A stretch of DNA of 64,000 nt, taken from Prosthecobacter dejongeii. Its GTDB lineage: Bacteria > Verrucomicrobiota > Verrucomicrobiia > Verrucomicrobiales > Verrucomicrobiaceae. Below are positions 1 to 8,990 of this stretch, piece by piece (the stretch's first letter is position 1; each line of letters opens with the position of its first letter). The DNA is taken from positions 166,943-230,942 of the forward strand of contig NZ_JACHIF010000004.1 in NCBI RefSeq assembly GCF_014203045.1, written 5' to 3'. The notes beneath the pieces are model-generated. The model made no database searches, was not told the DNA's origin, and worked only from the letters and a program-made list of their open reading frames with translations. The position numbers and the translations under genes were made by a program.

Positions 1-2
1 GC

Positions 3-3000
3 AGCCAAGGTGCGTCGCTGACGATCTCTAACTACAATCCGGCTGGTAACGGCAACCATGGGATTGCTGACTTGGCAGGTACCCGCTTGGCTGGAAATGC
101 AGGCCGTGGCGTGATCGGGAGAATGAATGGACTTTCTGAGATTGAAGTCGCCAACAAAGCGACCGCTGGAGATATCGCAGGGCTCAATGCCGCATTCCAA
201 CCTTTTGGCGGAGATTTTGCTCTCGATAGCTTGGGAGTGGCTGGAGCTTTTGAAGCGGAGTTGAATTTCGATACCCGGAACTCTGTGCGCCCAGGTTATG
301 GCGGCAGTCCGATCTATTTTTGGTCCTACAAAGGCACCTCCCGTATCAATGCCACCGAATATCTCCTGATTCGGTTAGGTTCGCTATTCCCGGTAGATTC
401 AGAAACGCTACCGCCTACGGTTTTGGAAGTGGCGGTGAATCCCGTCGGCGTTTCCACCATTCTCGCGGGTACCGCAGGTCCTGGTTCTTATGATTATGGC
501 CAGGGCAGCGGCCCTCTGGCGCTGTATCAGATGATTTCTACCTCCACGTCTTCCAACGTGGCCCCCATCGCCAACAATGGCGTGCTTGCTGCCTATTCCG
601 GCGTGCCGAAAAACGGCCTCCTCACCGCCTCCGATGCCAATAATGACGTGCTGACCTTTACCAAGGTTACCGATCCGACCAAGGGCGTCGTCGAGGTCCT
701 CGGTAACGGCAACTTCACCTACACTGCCAATGTCGGTCAGCTAGGTGCAGACAGCTTTACTTTCGTGGCCAATGACGGCACAGCGAACTCCGCCCCGGCT
801 ACCATCAACATCACGATTACCGAGCCACCGCCAAACGAGGCCCCTATTGCTATCCCGACGGAGATCTACGGCCGCGCAGGCGAGATCATCGCCGGAGTGC
901 TTGAAGGGACCGATGGCGACGATGACACGCTCACTTTTTCTGTGGTGGATCAGCCCGCCTCCGGGGTCATCACTGCTTTCACAAGTGATGGCCGCTTCAC
1001 CTATCGTCCAAATGTAGGCTTCATCGGCACTGATTCTTTCACCTTCAAGGTCAACGATGGGACCGTTGATTCAGCTACTGCCACCGTGCAGATCGTGATT
1101 GAGCAAGACATTCCGGCTTGGGTTTGGCTGGATGGTGACAACCTGCCTAAACAGCGCGGTATATACGGCTCCGTGGGTGTAGCTGCGGCTGCCAACAAAC
1201 CCGGTGCCAGAACCGAAGCTGCCAGCGTCAGCAGTTCCGGCGGCATTTCCTATCACTTCGGTGGCCTGGGTTACGGTGAAGGCACCAAGACCGGCGTCCT
1301 CAATGATCTCTGGAAGTACGACTCTGCCTCGGGCGAGTGGACTTGGATAAGTGGTAGTAAAGACGTCAATGCCCTGGGCACCTACGGCAACAAAGGCGAA
1401 GCATCTGAAACCAATGCCCCCCCAGCCCGCAGCGGTGCCCTCATGTGGCAGGACAATGACGGCTTTCTCTGGGTCTTCGGTGGTACCAATGCCACCAAGG
1501 GCCTCCTCAATGATCTCTGGAAGTATGACCTGAATGAAAACGAGTGGACTTGGGTCGGCGGAGCCAATACTGCCAACGCCACCGGCACCTACGGCAGCCT
1601 CGGTCAGCCAGATGCTTTGAATACTCCCGGGGCACGTGTAAACGCTGTCTCCTGGAAGGATGCCTCTGGCCGCCTCTTCCTTTTCGGCGGTCGTGGACTT
1701 CCCGCCACTGGCACCAAAGCGGGGCTCCTTAATGACCTTTGGGTCTTTGACATTGCTCTCGGCCAGTGGACTTGGCTGAGCGGCAGCAATGGCCTCGATG
1801 CCATCGGCGTGTATGGTTCTTCAGGCATTGCATCTGTAGGCAATGTTCCCGGGGGCCGCTCCGGCGCAGTCGCCTGGGTAGGCAACAGTGGTAACCTTTG
1901 GCTCTTCGGGGGCAATGGCCGTGGCAATGCCGCCAAGCTGGGCAATCTGAACGACCTCTGGCAGTTCGACTTTATCTCCAATGAATGGACCTGGATCTCA
2001 GGTTCCCAGGCTGTCAATGCCATCGGTGTTTACGGCACCCTCGGTGATCACGCCTTTAATACTGTCCCAGGTGCCCGTGCGGGTGCCACCTCATGGCTTG
2101 CTTCCGATGGTTCCCTCGTCCTCTTTGGCGGCCAGGGCTCTGGTCACTTCAATGACGTTTGGGTCTTCGATACAGAAAAGTACCAGTGGACTTGGCTGAA
2201 GGGGGCCTCCGCGCTCAATGGCCTCGCTTCGTATGGTCAGCTCGGCGTGCCTTCACCCTCCTCCACACCCGGCGCACGCCGTGGCTCCTCCGCCTTCACC
2301 GATGCCGAAGGCAATCTCGTAATCTTTGCCGGCACCAACGGGGCCAACAGCAACAACGACGTCTGGGTGCTCGACATCCCCGAGTTCCCCATCGTCGAGC
2401 TTCAGTCCATCGCCAGCATCACGGAAGACTCCGCCACGGTCACCGTGAAGATCAATCCCAATGGCAACTCCACCACTGCGGTCCTCAAGCTTATCAAGCT
2501 CACCGGTGGCGAAGATGAAGCTGAGATTGACCTCGGTGTCATCGGCAGCGGCAGCACCCCCATCACCGTGGTGGAAGAGCTGACCGATCTAGACCTCGGC
2601 TCCCGCTACGCCGTCATCGTCGAGGCCCAAAATATCCTCGGTTCCGGCCAGAGCCCCGTTTGCATCTTCACCACCCTCGGCACGGCACCCGCCGTCATTG
2701 CCAGTTTTGACGAAACCGAAAGTTTCCATCCGGAAGCCTCCGGTACCGTGGCTGTTCAAGTCGCCCTCACCTCTCCAGCGACTGAGGCTTTCACCCTCCC
2801 ATTCACCGTCAGCGGCACGGCTTCTGAAGGGGCCACCGGAGACTTTATCACCGCTCCGGCCTCCGGTTCAGTCAGCTTCTTCATCGGCCAGAGCCGTGCC
2901 ACAATCAATGTCGCGATCCGCGACGATCTCACCCTGGATCCTGACGAAACTGTCATTCTCACCCTCGGAACTCCTTCCGCCGCCAGCGTCACCACGGGTG

Positions 3001-4760
3001 AGGACGACGTCCACACCTTGACCATCCAGGACAACGATGGTCCACCTGTTTTTGTTCAGGCCCCGGGTTCGCAGCTCGCCCGTCTTGGTAGCAAGGTGAT
3101 CTTCGATGGCACCGCCACAGGCACCCCCGTCCTGGCTTACCAATGGCGCAAAGGCGCGACTAACATCGCCAAGGCCACTCTGCCGACTTACACCTTCGCC
3201 AGCGTAAAGCTCACAGATGCAGGCACCTACGGCGTCGATGTCCGCAACAGCATTGATACCCTCATTGCCAATTTCGACCTCGCCGTTGTGGATACCTCCG
3301 CTCGCAGCATCGTCCAGGCCGAGGGCACCACCGTCAGTGTCAAAGTGCTGAATGCAGGCACTGGCCTCACTTTTGCCTGGTTGAAAGAGGGCGACCCCAT
3401 CGGCCAAACCACGGATACCCTCACCATCCCAGATGCCACCGCCCTTGATTCCGGGGATTATGTCTGTGTCATTTCGAAAGACGGCAGCGCCCCGCTCACC
3501 ACTGGCATCATCCGTGTTAACATCTTTGCCGAAGTCGTCGCTCCGCCCGCCTTCCTTGCTGGCAACTACGTCGGTCTGGTCAGCCCAGATGAAAGCGCAG
3601 GCGCACCGCTCGGTGGCCGTTTTGACGTCGCCGTCACCACCAAAGGGGCCTATTCCGCCAAGCTCATCCTCGGCACCACTACCCTGACCGGTAAAGGCCA
3701 GCTCTACATCTCTGGCGATGCCACTGAGGCCGAAGGCCAGGCCACTGTCAGCTTTGTCCGCAAAGGCCTGCCCAATCTCACCGTCCAGTTCTTCCTCAGC
3801 GGCAATGCCGAAGAGCCCGTCGCCCAGGCTCTGGAAGGCCGTCTGGATGATCCTTTCAATGGTGGCAGCACCGGAATCGAAGGTTACCGCAACCCTTGGG
3901 TCGCCAAGCCCAAGGTCGGCAGCACCGATCTTCCTGCCACCAGCTACGCAGGCAGCTACACCTTCGGTCTGGACATTCCTGCCGATCTCGTCGGCATGCT
4001 CGACATCCCGCAGGGCAATGGCTTCGGTGCCGCCACCGTCACCACCGCAGGCACAGTGGCCTTCGTCGGTCGCACAGCTGATGGTGGCAAGTTCACCTTC
4101 TCCTCCATCGTGGGACCTGAGGGGGACGTTCCCTTCTACTCCGCCTTCAGCCTCACTCAGGGGTATCTCGCTGGCTTCACCGCCATCACTCCTGCTGGCA
4201 CAGATTTCGACAGCAACAGCTACGATGGCAACCTTGCCTGGAAGAAAGTGGCCGCCGATGCCAAGTCCAAGGAACTCGCCTATCGCGCCGGGTTTGATGA
4301 AATTGAACTCACACTCTTCGGTGGCAAATGGCAGCCGCCTGCCAGCGGCGGTGTCATCGCAGACCTAAACGATGTTGACAACAATGCTGTCCTTTTCCTC
4401 AACGAGGGCGGCTCTGCGCAGGCCGGGATCGAGCCCTTCACCTTCAGCATCCGCAACCTGAAGGACACCGGTGTCGTCCAGACCGTCATTGTTGATAAGA
4501 CCCTGGCCGTCAATCCGAACAGCGTCACCTTTAAGCTCATCGCGAATCCCGTGGGTCACTACTCGGGCACCTTCACCGTTCCAAATCCGGTGAAGACACT
4601 TGTCCGCACCGCCACCTATCAAGGCACGTTCATTCGCCTAACGACGGGCGAATTCGAAAGCGCTGGTTTCTTCCTCTTGGCCCAGCCACCGGAGCCTGGC
4701 CAGACGGTGAAAACCGCGCCTCAGCTCAGTGGCGAGGCCCAGGTCCGCCAGCCGCGCTGA
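3..4760 (+). CDS. Giant secreted/surface multidomain protein (tandem-95, kelch, Calx-beta, Ig-like), 5' partial
   Basis: The reading frame is open to the left edge, so the true start and any signal peptide lie outside the window; the TTG at 72 is only the first start-like codon. Two cadherin/tandem-95-like modules (about 575-1105) carry the DSFTF..NDGT signature. A kelch-type propeller follows (about 1110-2390), with repeated LNDLW.YD...W.W..G units. After it come an Fn3-like segment (about 2395-2680), a Calx-beta-like domain (about 2690-3035), two Ig-like segments (about 3045-3530) and a beta-rich C-terminal region of about 400 residues with no recognised domain. Such mosaics are usually exported adhesins or matrix proteins of PVC bacteria. 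The specific role is unknown. A strong terminator follows the stop. Confidence 0.9.
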   Translation, partial: SQGASLTISNYNPAGNGNHGIADLAGTRLAGNAGRGVIGRMNGLSEIEVANKATAGDIAGLNAAFQPFGGDFALDSLGVAGAFEAELNFDTRNSVRPGYGGSPIYFWSYKGTSRINATEYLLIRLGSLFPVDSETLPPTVLEVAVNPVGVSTILAGTAGPGSYDYGQGSGPLALYQMISTSTSSNVAPIANNGVLAAYSGVPKNGLLTASDANNDVLTFTKVTDPTKGVVEVLGNGNFTYTANVGQLGADSFTFVANDGTANSAPATINITITEPPPNEAPIAIPTEIYGRAGEIIAGVLEGTDGDDDTLTFSVVDQPASGVITAFTSDGRFTYRPNVGFIGTDSFTFKVNDGTVDSATATVQIVIEQDIPAWVWLDGDNLPKQRGIYGSVGVAAAANKPGARTEAASVSSSGGISYHFGGLGYGEGTKTGVLNDLWKYDSASGEWTWISGSKDVNALGTYGNKGEASETNAPPARSGALMWQDNDGFLWVFGGTNATKGLLNDLWKYDLNENEWTWVGGANTANATGTYGSLGQPDALNTPGARVNAVSWKDASGRLFLFGGRGLPATGTKAGLLNDLWVFDIALGQWTWLSGSNGLDAIGVYGSSGIASVGNVPGGRSGAVAWVGNSGNLWLFGGNGRGNAAKLGNLNDLWQFDFISNEWTWISGSQAVNAIGVYGTLGDHAFNTVPGARAGATSWLASDGSLVLFGGQGSGHFNDVWVFDTEKYQWTWLKGASALNGLASYGQLGVPSPSSTPGARRGSSAFTDAEGNLVIFAGTNGANSNNDVWVLDIPEFPIVELQSIASITEDSATVTVKINPNGNSTTAVLKLIKLTGGEDEAEIDLGVIGSGSTPITVVEELTDLDLGSRYAVIVEAQNILGSGQSPVCIFTTLGTAPAVIASFDETESFHPEASGTVAVQVALTSPATEAFTLPFTVSGTASEGATGDFITAPASGSVSFFIGQSRATINVAIRDDLTLDPDETVILTLGTPSAASVTTGEDDVHTLTIQDNDGPPVFVQAPGSQLARLGSKVIFDGTATGTPVLAYQWRKGATNIAKATLPTYTFASVKLTDAGTYGVDVRNSIDTLIANFDLAVVDTSARSIVQAEGTTVSVKVLNAGTGLTFAWLKEGDPIGQTTDTLTIPDATALDSGDYVCVISKDGSAPLTTGIIRVNIFAEVVAPPAFLAGNYVGLVSPDESAGAPLGGRFDVAVTTKGAYSAKLILGTTTLTGKGQLYISGDATEAEGQATVSFVRKGLPNLTVQFFLSGNAEEPVAQALEGRLDDPFNGGSTGIEGYRNPWVAKPKVGSTDLPATSYAGSYTFGLDIPADLVGMLDIPQGNGFGAATVTTAGTVAFVGRTADGGKFTFSSIVGPEGDVPFYSAFSLTQGYLAGFTAITPAGTDFDSNSYDGNLAWKKVAADAKSKELAYRAGFDEIELTLFGGKWQPPASGGVIADLNDVDNNAVLFLNEGGSAQAGIEPFTFSIRNLKDTGVVQTVIVDKTLAVNPNSVTFKLIANPVGHYSGTFTVPNPVKTLVRTATYQGTFIRLTTGEFESAGFFLLAQPPEPGQTVKTAPQLSGEAQVRQPR

Positions 4761-4783
4761 TCGCCATCTAAAATCCTCGTTTC

Positions 4784-4818
4784 AAAAAACATCCGGTCAC
4801 CACGACCGGATGTTTTTT
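4784..4818 (+). terminator. Rho-independent terminator after the kelch protein gene
   Basis: A perfect 15-bp inverted repeat (4784-4798 and 4804-4818) with a 5-nt loop has a GC-rich core ending in GGTC/GACC and an A6/T6 flank. It gives a U-tract on the plus strand and, by symmetry, on the minus strand. It separates the giant surface protein from the tetR promoter region. Confidence 0.9.
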
Positions 4819-4826
4819 GGAAAGTG

Positions 4827-4843
4827 TTTGACCGTTGGTCAAA
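4827..4843. promoter_or_regulatory. Candidate TetR operator O1 upstream of tetR
   Basis: A perfect 17-bp palindrome with core TTGACC-GTT-GGTCAA lies 18 bp before the preferred tetR start at 4862. Its left arm can serve as a -35 element (TTGACC, 4828-4833), with a weak -10 (AATACT, 4850-4855) after a 16-bp spacer. A bound repressor would then block transcription. A related site recurs at 5624-5638. Binding by the adjacent regulator is inferred from position and symmetry. Confidence 0.65.
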
Positions 4844-4861
4844 ATATTGAATACTCCGCTC

Positions 4862-5605
4862 ATGTCAGGGATCCAGTCCACCCCCACCCGCAAGGAACGC
4901 GAGTTCCAGGCGCGTGAGGAGTTGATCCTCACCCACGCCCGCCGCCTCCTCCTTGAGAAAGGCTTCCAGGCTTGGAACATGGAGCAGCTTGCCGAATCGG
5001 TTGAGTATTCCAAAGGCACTCTCTACCAGCATTTCATCTCCAAGGAGGATCTCGTCCTGGCTGTCGCCACTGCCTCTCTTCGCCAGCGGGCAGATCTATT
5101 TGAAAAGTCTTCTCACTTCAAAGGTCTCACCCGCGAGCGTTGCCGTGTTATCGGCTTTGCCTGCTGCGAGTTTGCCGTCAGTTGTCCAGAATACTTCCAT
5201 GTCGAGATGATGCTGAAGTCCGCTTCCTTCTGGGAGAAGGCCAGTGAGGCCCGCCGCCAGGCTCATGCATTCCAAGGGGCCCGCTGCTGGCGCGTACTCA
5301 ATCACATCATTGTCGAGGCCATGGCCCTCGGCGAAATGCCCCGCACCCACTTCACACCGGAGCAGGCCACCTTCGCCCTTGTCTCCGTCACTGTTGGCAG
5401 TCACCTCATGGGGCAGGAGCCCCAGCTCAAGGTCCAGGCCGGCATCACCAGCCCGATGCTTTCCGTACGGTTCAATCAAGACATCATCTGTGACGGCCTT
5501 GGCTGGAAGCCTCTCCTGCATGAGCACGACTACGCCGCTACCGACCGCCGCATCGTCGAGGAAGTTTTCCCCAATGCCGCATCCTGGCTCTACACGGAAA
5601 GTTGA
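4862..5605 (+). CDS. TetR/AcrR family transcriptional regulator
   Basis: The protein has 247 residues from the ATG at 4862. The upstream GTG at 4835 falls inside the palindromic operator, so I reject it. Residues about 15-65 form a TetR helix-turn-helix: A..LL.EKGF..W.ME.LAE...YSKGTLYQHF.SKEDL, where the GTLYQHF recognition-helix motif is typical. The rest is an alpha-helical ligand-binding domain that I cannot assign to a ligand. The gene sits directly upstream of, and in the same direction as, a cupin/ABC/HlyD/NodT efflux operon, and similar palindromes flank it on both sides. It therefore probably represses itself and the pump genes. No clear Shine-Dalgarno sequence precedes the start. Confidence 0.92.
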   Translation: MSGIQSTPTRKEREFQAREELILTHARRLLLEKGFQAWNMEQLAESVEYSKGTLYQHFISKEDLVLAVATASLRQRADLFEKSSHFKGLTRERCRVIGFACCEFAVSCPEYFHVEMMLKSASFWEKASEARRQAHAFQGARCWRVLNHIIVEAMALGEMPRTHFTPEQATFALVSVTVGSHLMGQEPQLKVQAGITSPMLSVRFNQDIICDGLGWKPLLHEHDYAATDRRIVEEVFPNAASWLYTES

Positions 5606-5623
5606 CTTTTTTTTGCCTGAAAA

Positions 5624-5638
5624 ATGACCATTAGTCAA
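5624..5638. promoter_or_regulatory. Candidate TetR operator O2 upstream of the efflux operon
   Basis: The sequence ATGACCATTAGTCAA matches the tetR-upstream palindrome at 12 of 15 positions and keeps the inverted TGAC...GTCA half-sites. It lies in the 49-bp gap between tetR and the cupin gene, 17 bp before the cupin start codon. Two similar palindromes bracketing one regulator gene support a shared autoregulatory operator; direct binding has not been shown. Confidence 0.6.
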
Positions 5639-5654
5639 TAAACGACCTTTATTC

Positions 5655-6128
5655 ATGAGCGCTCCCTCCACTGTATCTCCAACCCCGACCGATTCCGGCC
5701 TTTGCTTCCAGCACCTGAATTGGGGCAGTCTCAATTCGATCTCCCAGCAAGAGGTTGGCGGTGTTTCCGGAAAGCTTTTCCTCAAGGACCTGCTTGGCCT
5801 CACCGGCATGGAGGTTTCGGCCAATGTCATGGCCCCAGGGCAGGGCATGCCGTTCTGCCACAGCCATCGGCTGAATGAGGAACTCTACATTTTCCTCTCT
5901 GGCAGCGGCCAGTTCATGGTGGGGGATTCCGTCTTCATCGTCGGCCCCGGTTCCTGCGTGCGTGTCGCCCCTCAGGGTATCCGTTGCTGGCGCAATACGG
6001 GGGATGAACCTCTGCACTTCCTCTGCATCCAGGCACCTGCCGGGGGCCTCTCTAGCAACACTACCCAAGATGGCATTGGCGCGGGCCGCCCGCATTGGAA
6101 CTGCCGTCCTCAGGAGGTCGCACCATGA
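5655..6128 (+). CDS. Small cupin-domain protein, first gene of the efflux operon
   Basis: A 157-residue single-domain cupin. Motif 1 is well conserved (G.GMPFCHSH...EELYIFLSGSG), supplying two His and one Glu of the usual metal site. Motif 2 reads G.G...R.APQGIRCWRN, where the usual metal-binding His is replaced by Arg, so metal binding may be altered. The gene starts 49 bp after tetR, just after the second candidate operator, and its stop overlaps the permease start (ATGA). Its place at the head of a TetR-controlled transporter operon suggests ligand sensing or modification of the exported compound. The substrate is unknown. Confidence 0.85.
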   Translation: MSAPSTVSPTPTDSGLCFQHLNWGSLNSISQQEVGGVSGKLFLKDLLGLTGMEVSANVMAPGQGMPFCHSHRLNEELYIFLSGSGQFMVGDSVFIVGPGSCVRVAPQGIRCWRNTGDEPLHFLCIQAPAGGLSSNTTQDGIGAGRPHWNCRPQEVAP

Positions 6129-7261
6129 ACTTCATCGCCCTGCGCATGCTCATGTCGGATCGGGCCAAATACTTCGGCCTCATTTTCGCTTTCGCCTTTT
6201 CCACCTTTCTCCTGCAAAACCAGGTCAGCATCTTTTGCGGCATCATGAAGCGCACCGGTAGCCAGATCCTCGATGTCACCGATGCCGACGTCTGGGTCAT
6301 GGACCGCTACACGGAGTACTTCGAGCAGACCAAACCGCTGAAGGAAACCGACCTCACCCGCGTGCGCAGCGTCTCGGGGGTGGACTATGCGGTGCGTCTC
6401 TTCAAAGGCAACCCCACTGCCCGCACCCTGGCGGGAAAGTTCGCCTCCACCTTCACCCTCGGTGTGGATGATAGCACGCTCGTGGGCACTCCACGCCAGA
6501 TGCTCCTGGGCCGCTGGGAAAGCCTGCGTGAGGCCAACAGCATCATCATGGACCGCGCCGGATACGCTCTCCTCTTTCCGGGGGAAGCCCTGGAACTCGG
6601 CCGCGTACTGGAGCTCAATGACCACAAGGTTACCCTCGTCGGTATCTCGGATTGCAGCGCCCCTTTCGTCAGCTTTCCCGTCATCCACGCCCGCTACAGT
6701 GAGGCCATCAACTTTCAGGGCCGCGAGCGAAACCAGCTCAGCTTTGTCCTCGCTCGTCCCAGGCCTGGAATGAGTCCTGAAGCCCTCGCTCGCCAGATTG
6801 AACGCGAGACCGGTCTCAAGGCCCGCACCACTGCCGAGTTCGCCTGGGATTGCGTCATCTACTACATGAAGAACACCGGTATCCCGGTCAATTTCGGCAT
6901 CACCATCGCTGTTGCACTTATTGTTGGGCTGGCCGTCAGCGGGCAGACTTTCTACATGTTCACGGTGGAAAACCTTCGCCAATTCGGCGCGCTCAAGGCC
7001 ATCGGCGTCACCAATAGCCGCCTTGTCGCCATGGTTCTTCTTCAGGCCCTCGTCGCTGGGGCCATCGGTTACGCCATCGGTACCGGCATGGCGGCAGCGT
7101 TCTTTGAGGCCACCGCCTCCAATCTCGCCACCCGGGGCATTGTTCTCATGTGGCAGGCCGTAGCCGGAGTGGGCGTCCTCATGGCCGTTGTCGTCGCTGC
7201 TGTCAGCTTCCTCAGCGTCCGCAAAGTGCTCGTGCTAGAGCCCGCCTCTGTCTTCCGTTAA
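6125..7261 (+). CDS. ABC transporter permease, FtsX/DevC/MacB-type
   Basis: The protein has 378 residues from the ATG at 6125, whose ATGA overlaps the cupin stop and indicates translational coupling. An in-frame GTG upstream (6095) lies inside the cupin gene and is less likely. It has one N-terminal membrane helix (residues about 16-36), a large periplasmic domain, then three C-terminal helices (about residues 260-375), the FtsX-like layout. The segment VENLRQFGALKAIG just after the second helix is the usual coupling helix contacting the ATPase. With the downstream ATPase, HlyD adaptor and NodT channel it forms a DevBCA-TolC or MacAB-TolC-like exporter; the separate ATPase makes it closer to DevC than to fused MacB. 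Confidence 0.88.
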   Translation: MNFIALRMLMSDRAKYFGLIFAFAFSTFLLQNQVSIFCGIMKRTGSQILDVTDADVWVMDRYTEYFEQTKPLKETDLTRVRSVSGVDYAVRLFKGNPTARTLAGKFASTFTLGVDDSTLVGTPRQMLLGRWESLREANSIIMDRAGYALLFPGEALELGRVLELNDHKVTLVGISDCSAPFVSFPVIHARYSEAINFQGRERNQLSFVLARPRPGMSPEALARQIERETGLKARTTAEFAWDCVIYYMKNTGIPVNFGITIAVALIVGLAVSGQTFYMFTVENLRQFGALKAIGVTNSRLVAMVLLQALVAGAIGYAIGTGMAAAFFEATASNLATRGIVLMWQAVAGVGVLMAVVVAAVSFLSVRKVLVLEPASVFR

Positions 7262-7265
7262 TTTT

Positions 7266-7970
7266 ATGAATGCTCCTCTTTCTCTTCAGGCCGTTCAGTG
7301 TAAGGGCCTGCGAAAGCACTTTGGTGAGGGCGATGCCCGTGTCGAAGTCCTACGTGGCGTGGACTTCCAGGCCCGCCTTGGCGAGATGACCTTTCTGGTC
7401 GGCCCCAGCGGCTGCGGCAAGACCACCCTCATCTCCGTCATCGCCGGTCTGCTGGACCCCAGCGACGGAGACTTACAAGTGCTCGACTCCCGCCATGCCG
7501 AAATGAAGGCGCAGGAACGCATTCTTTTTCGTCGTAGGAACCTCGGCTTCGTCTTCCAGCAATACAATCTATTGCCCTCGCTGACAGCCGCAGAAAATGC
7601 TGCCGTCCCGCTCATTGCCGATGGAATGAAACGCAACCTTGCCGTCAAAAAGGCCACCGACTTGCTGGATCGTCTTGGGCTCGGTCACAAAGCCGCTGCC
7701 ATGCCAAGAGTCCTCTCCGGCGGCCAGCAGCAGCGTGTGGCCCTCGCCCGCGCCCTCGTCCATGAACCCCGCCTCATCATCTGCGATGAGCCCACTGCCG
7801 CTCTCGACCATAAAACGGGTGAGTCCGTCATGGAACTCCTCGCCACCGCCGCTCTCGCCCCTCAGCGCGCCGTCATCGTCGTCACTCATGACAACCGCGT
7901 CTTCCACTACGCCCACACCATCGCCCATATGGATGATGGCGTCGTCGTCCGGTCCGAATCCCGCCATTGA
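7266..7970 (+). CDS. ABC transporter ATP-binding protein (DevA/LolD/MacB-type)
   Basis: A 234-residue nucleotide-binding subunit with all core motifs: Walker A GPSGCGKTT (about residue 46), Q-loop region FVFQQYNLLPSLTA, signature LSGGQQQR, Walker B RLIICDEPTAALD and the switch His in VVTHD. The family powers FtsX-type permeases in lipoprotein release, macrolide export and glycolipid export. It starts 4 nt after the permease stop and is followed by the adaptor gene, so it is the motor of the tripartite pump. Length and motif spacing are normal. Confidence 0.93.
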   Translation: MNAPLSLQAVQCKGLRKHFGEGDARVEVLRGVDFQARLGEMTFLVGPSGCGKTTLISVIAGLLDPSDGDLQVLDSRHAEMKAQERILFRRRNLGFVFQQYNLLPSLTAAENAAVPLIADGMKRNLAVKKATDLLDRLGLGHKAAAMPRVLSGGQQQRVALARALVHEPRLIICDEPTAALDHKTGESVMELLATAALAPQRAVIVVTHDNRVFHYAHTIAHMDDGVVVRSESRH

Positions 7971-8008
7971 GCCTCTTTTTAGCTACCCCGTTTTCAACCT
8001 CGCCTTCC

Positions 8009-8959
8009 ATGAAAATTCCTGTTCTCCCCCTGGTCGCCCTCGGCTGCTTTGCCTGGGCCGTCTCCTCCGTCCTCAGCAGCCAGCCCCGGAGGGTGGTCAC
8101 TGAGCCGCCCGTCATGCCTCCTCGCACCACCTTTGCCCAAACAATCGCCGCTACTGGCCTGGTGGAGCCTAGCAGCGAAACCATCTCCGTGGGCACTCAT
8201 CGAAGTGGTGTGGTGGAGAAAGTCTTCGTCAAACTCGGCGATGAAGTCCGCCAGGGCCAGCCCCTGCTGAAGCTGGATACTCGCGACCTCGATGCTGAAC
8301 TCGCCGTCACCCAGGCCCAACTCGCCGAAGCTCAAGCCCAGGTCGCGGTGGCCGAGGCCGAGCGCATCCAGGCCCGGCGCAATCTCGACTACGCTGAAAA
8401 GCTGGACGATGCCCGCGCCATCTCGGCGGAAGAGCGCACTCAGCGTGAAACCTCTCTCGCCACAGTCAGCGCCCGACTCGAGGCCTCGCAGGCTGCGGTG
8501 CGCCTGGCTCAGGCCCGGGTGGAGGTCACCCGCACGGCAATTCAGCGTAGCATCGTCAACGCGCCGCTGGATGCCACTGTCCTCCAGCTCAAGGTCAGGG
8601 CAGGGGAGTTCATCTCGGCCTCGCCTGCCAGTAGCCCCTGGATGACCCTCGGCCAGACCCACCCCCTCCATCTCCGTGCGGATGTGGATGAGCATGAAGC
8701 CTGGCGCATCCAGGCCCAGGCCTCAGCCGTCGCTCATGTGCGTGGAAACCCGGATTTGAAAGCTAATTTGGAGTTCGTCTGCTTCGAGCCTATGGTCATT
8801 CCCAAGAAATCTCTTACCGGGGATGCGACCGAAAGAGTGGACACACGCGTACTTCAGGTCATCTACCGTTTGCAGAAACCTGCGTCTGCCGCTCTGTTCG
8901 TCGGTCAGCAGATGGATGTCTTTATTGTGGATGCGAGCCGCAAAAAAATAAACGAATAA
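8009..8959 (+). CDS. HlyD/DevB-family periplasmic adaptor (membrane fusion protein)
   Basis: The protein has 316 residues from the ATG at 8009; an upstream in-frame TTG (7967) overlaps the ATPase gene and is less likely. The N-terminus (MKIPVLPLVALGCFAWAVSS) is an uncleaved anchor or signal. The order is lipoyl half-motif (GVVEKVFVKLGDEVRQGQPL), an Ala/Gln/Glu-rich coiled-coil hairpin (about residues 95-185), second lipoyl half (IVNAPLDATVLQLKVRAGE) and a beta-barrel segment. This matches the short adaptors of DevBCA/MacA systems. It bridges the inner-membrane ABC pair and the NodT channel encoded next. Confidence 0.9.
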   Translation: MKIPVLPLVALGCFAWAVSSVLSSQPRRVVTEPPVMPPRTTFAQTIAATGLVEPSSETISVGTHRSGVVEKVFVKLGDEVRQGQPLLKLDTRDLDAELAVTQAQLAEAQAQVAVAEAERIQARRNLDYAEKLDDARAISAEERTQRETSLATVSARLEASQAAVRLAQARVEVTRTAIQRSIVNAPLDATVLQLKVRAGEFISASPASSPWMTLGQTHPLHLRADVDEHEAWRIQAQASAVAHVRGNPDLKANLEFVCFEPMVIPKKSLTGDATERVDTRVLQVIYRLQKPASAALFVGQQMDVFIVDASRKKINE

Positions 8960-8990
8960 ATTGCCCGCGACGATCTCTAACAACCTCCCC

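Noticed and set aside
4835-4861. GTG start for tetR giving nine extra residues
   Set aside because: It lies inside the palindromic operator and overlaps the inferred promoter, and the added residues do not look like a TetR N-terminus. The ATG at 4862 fits better.
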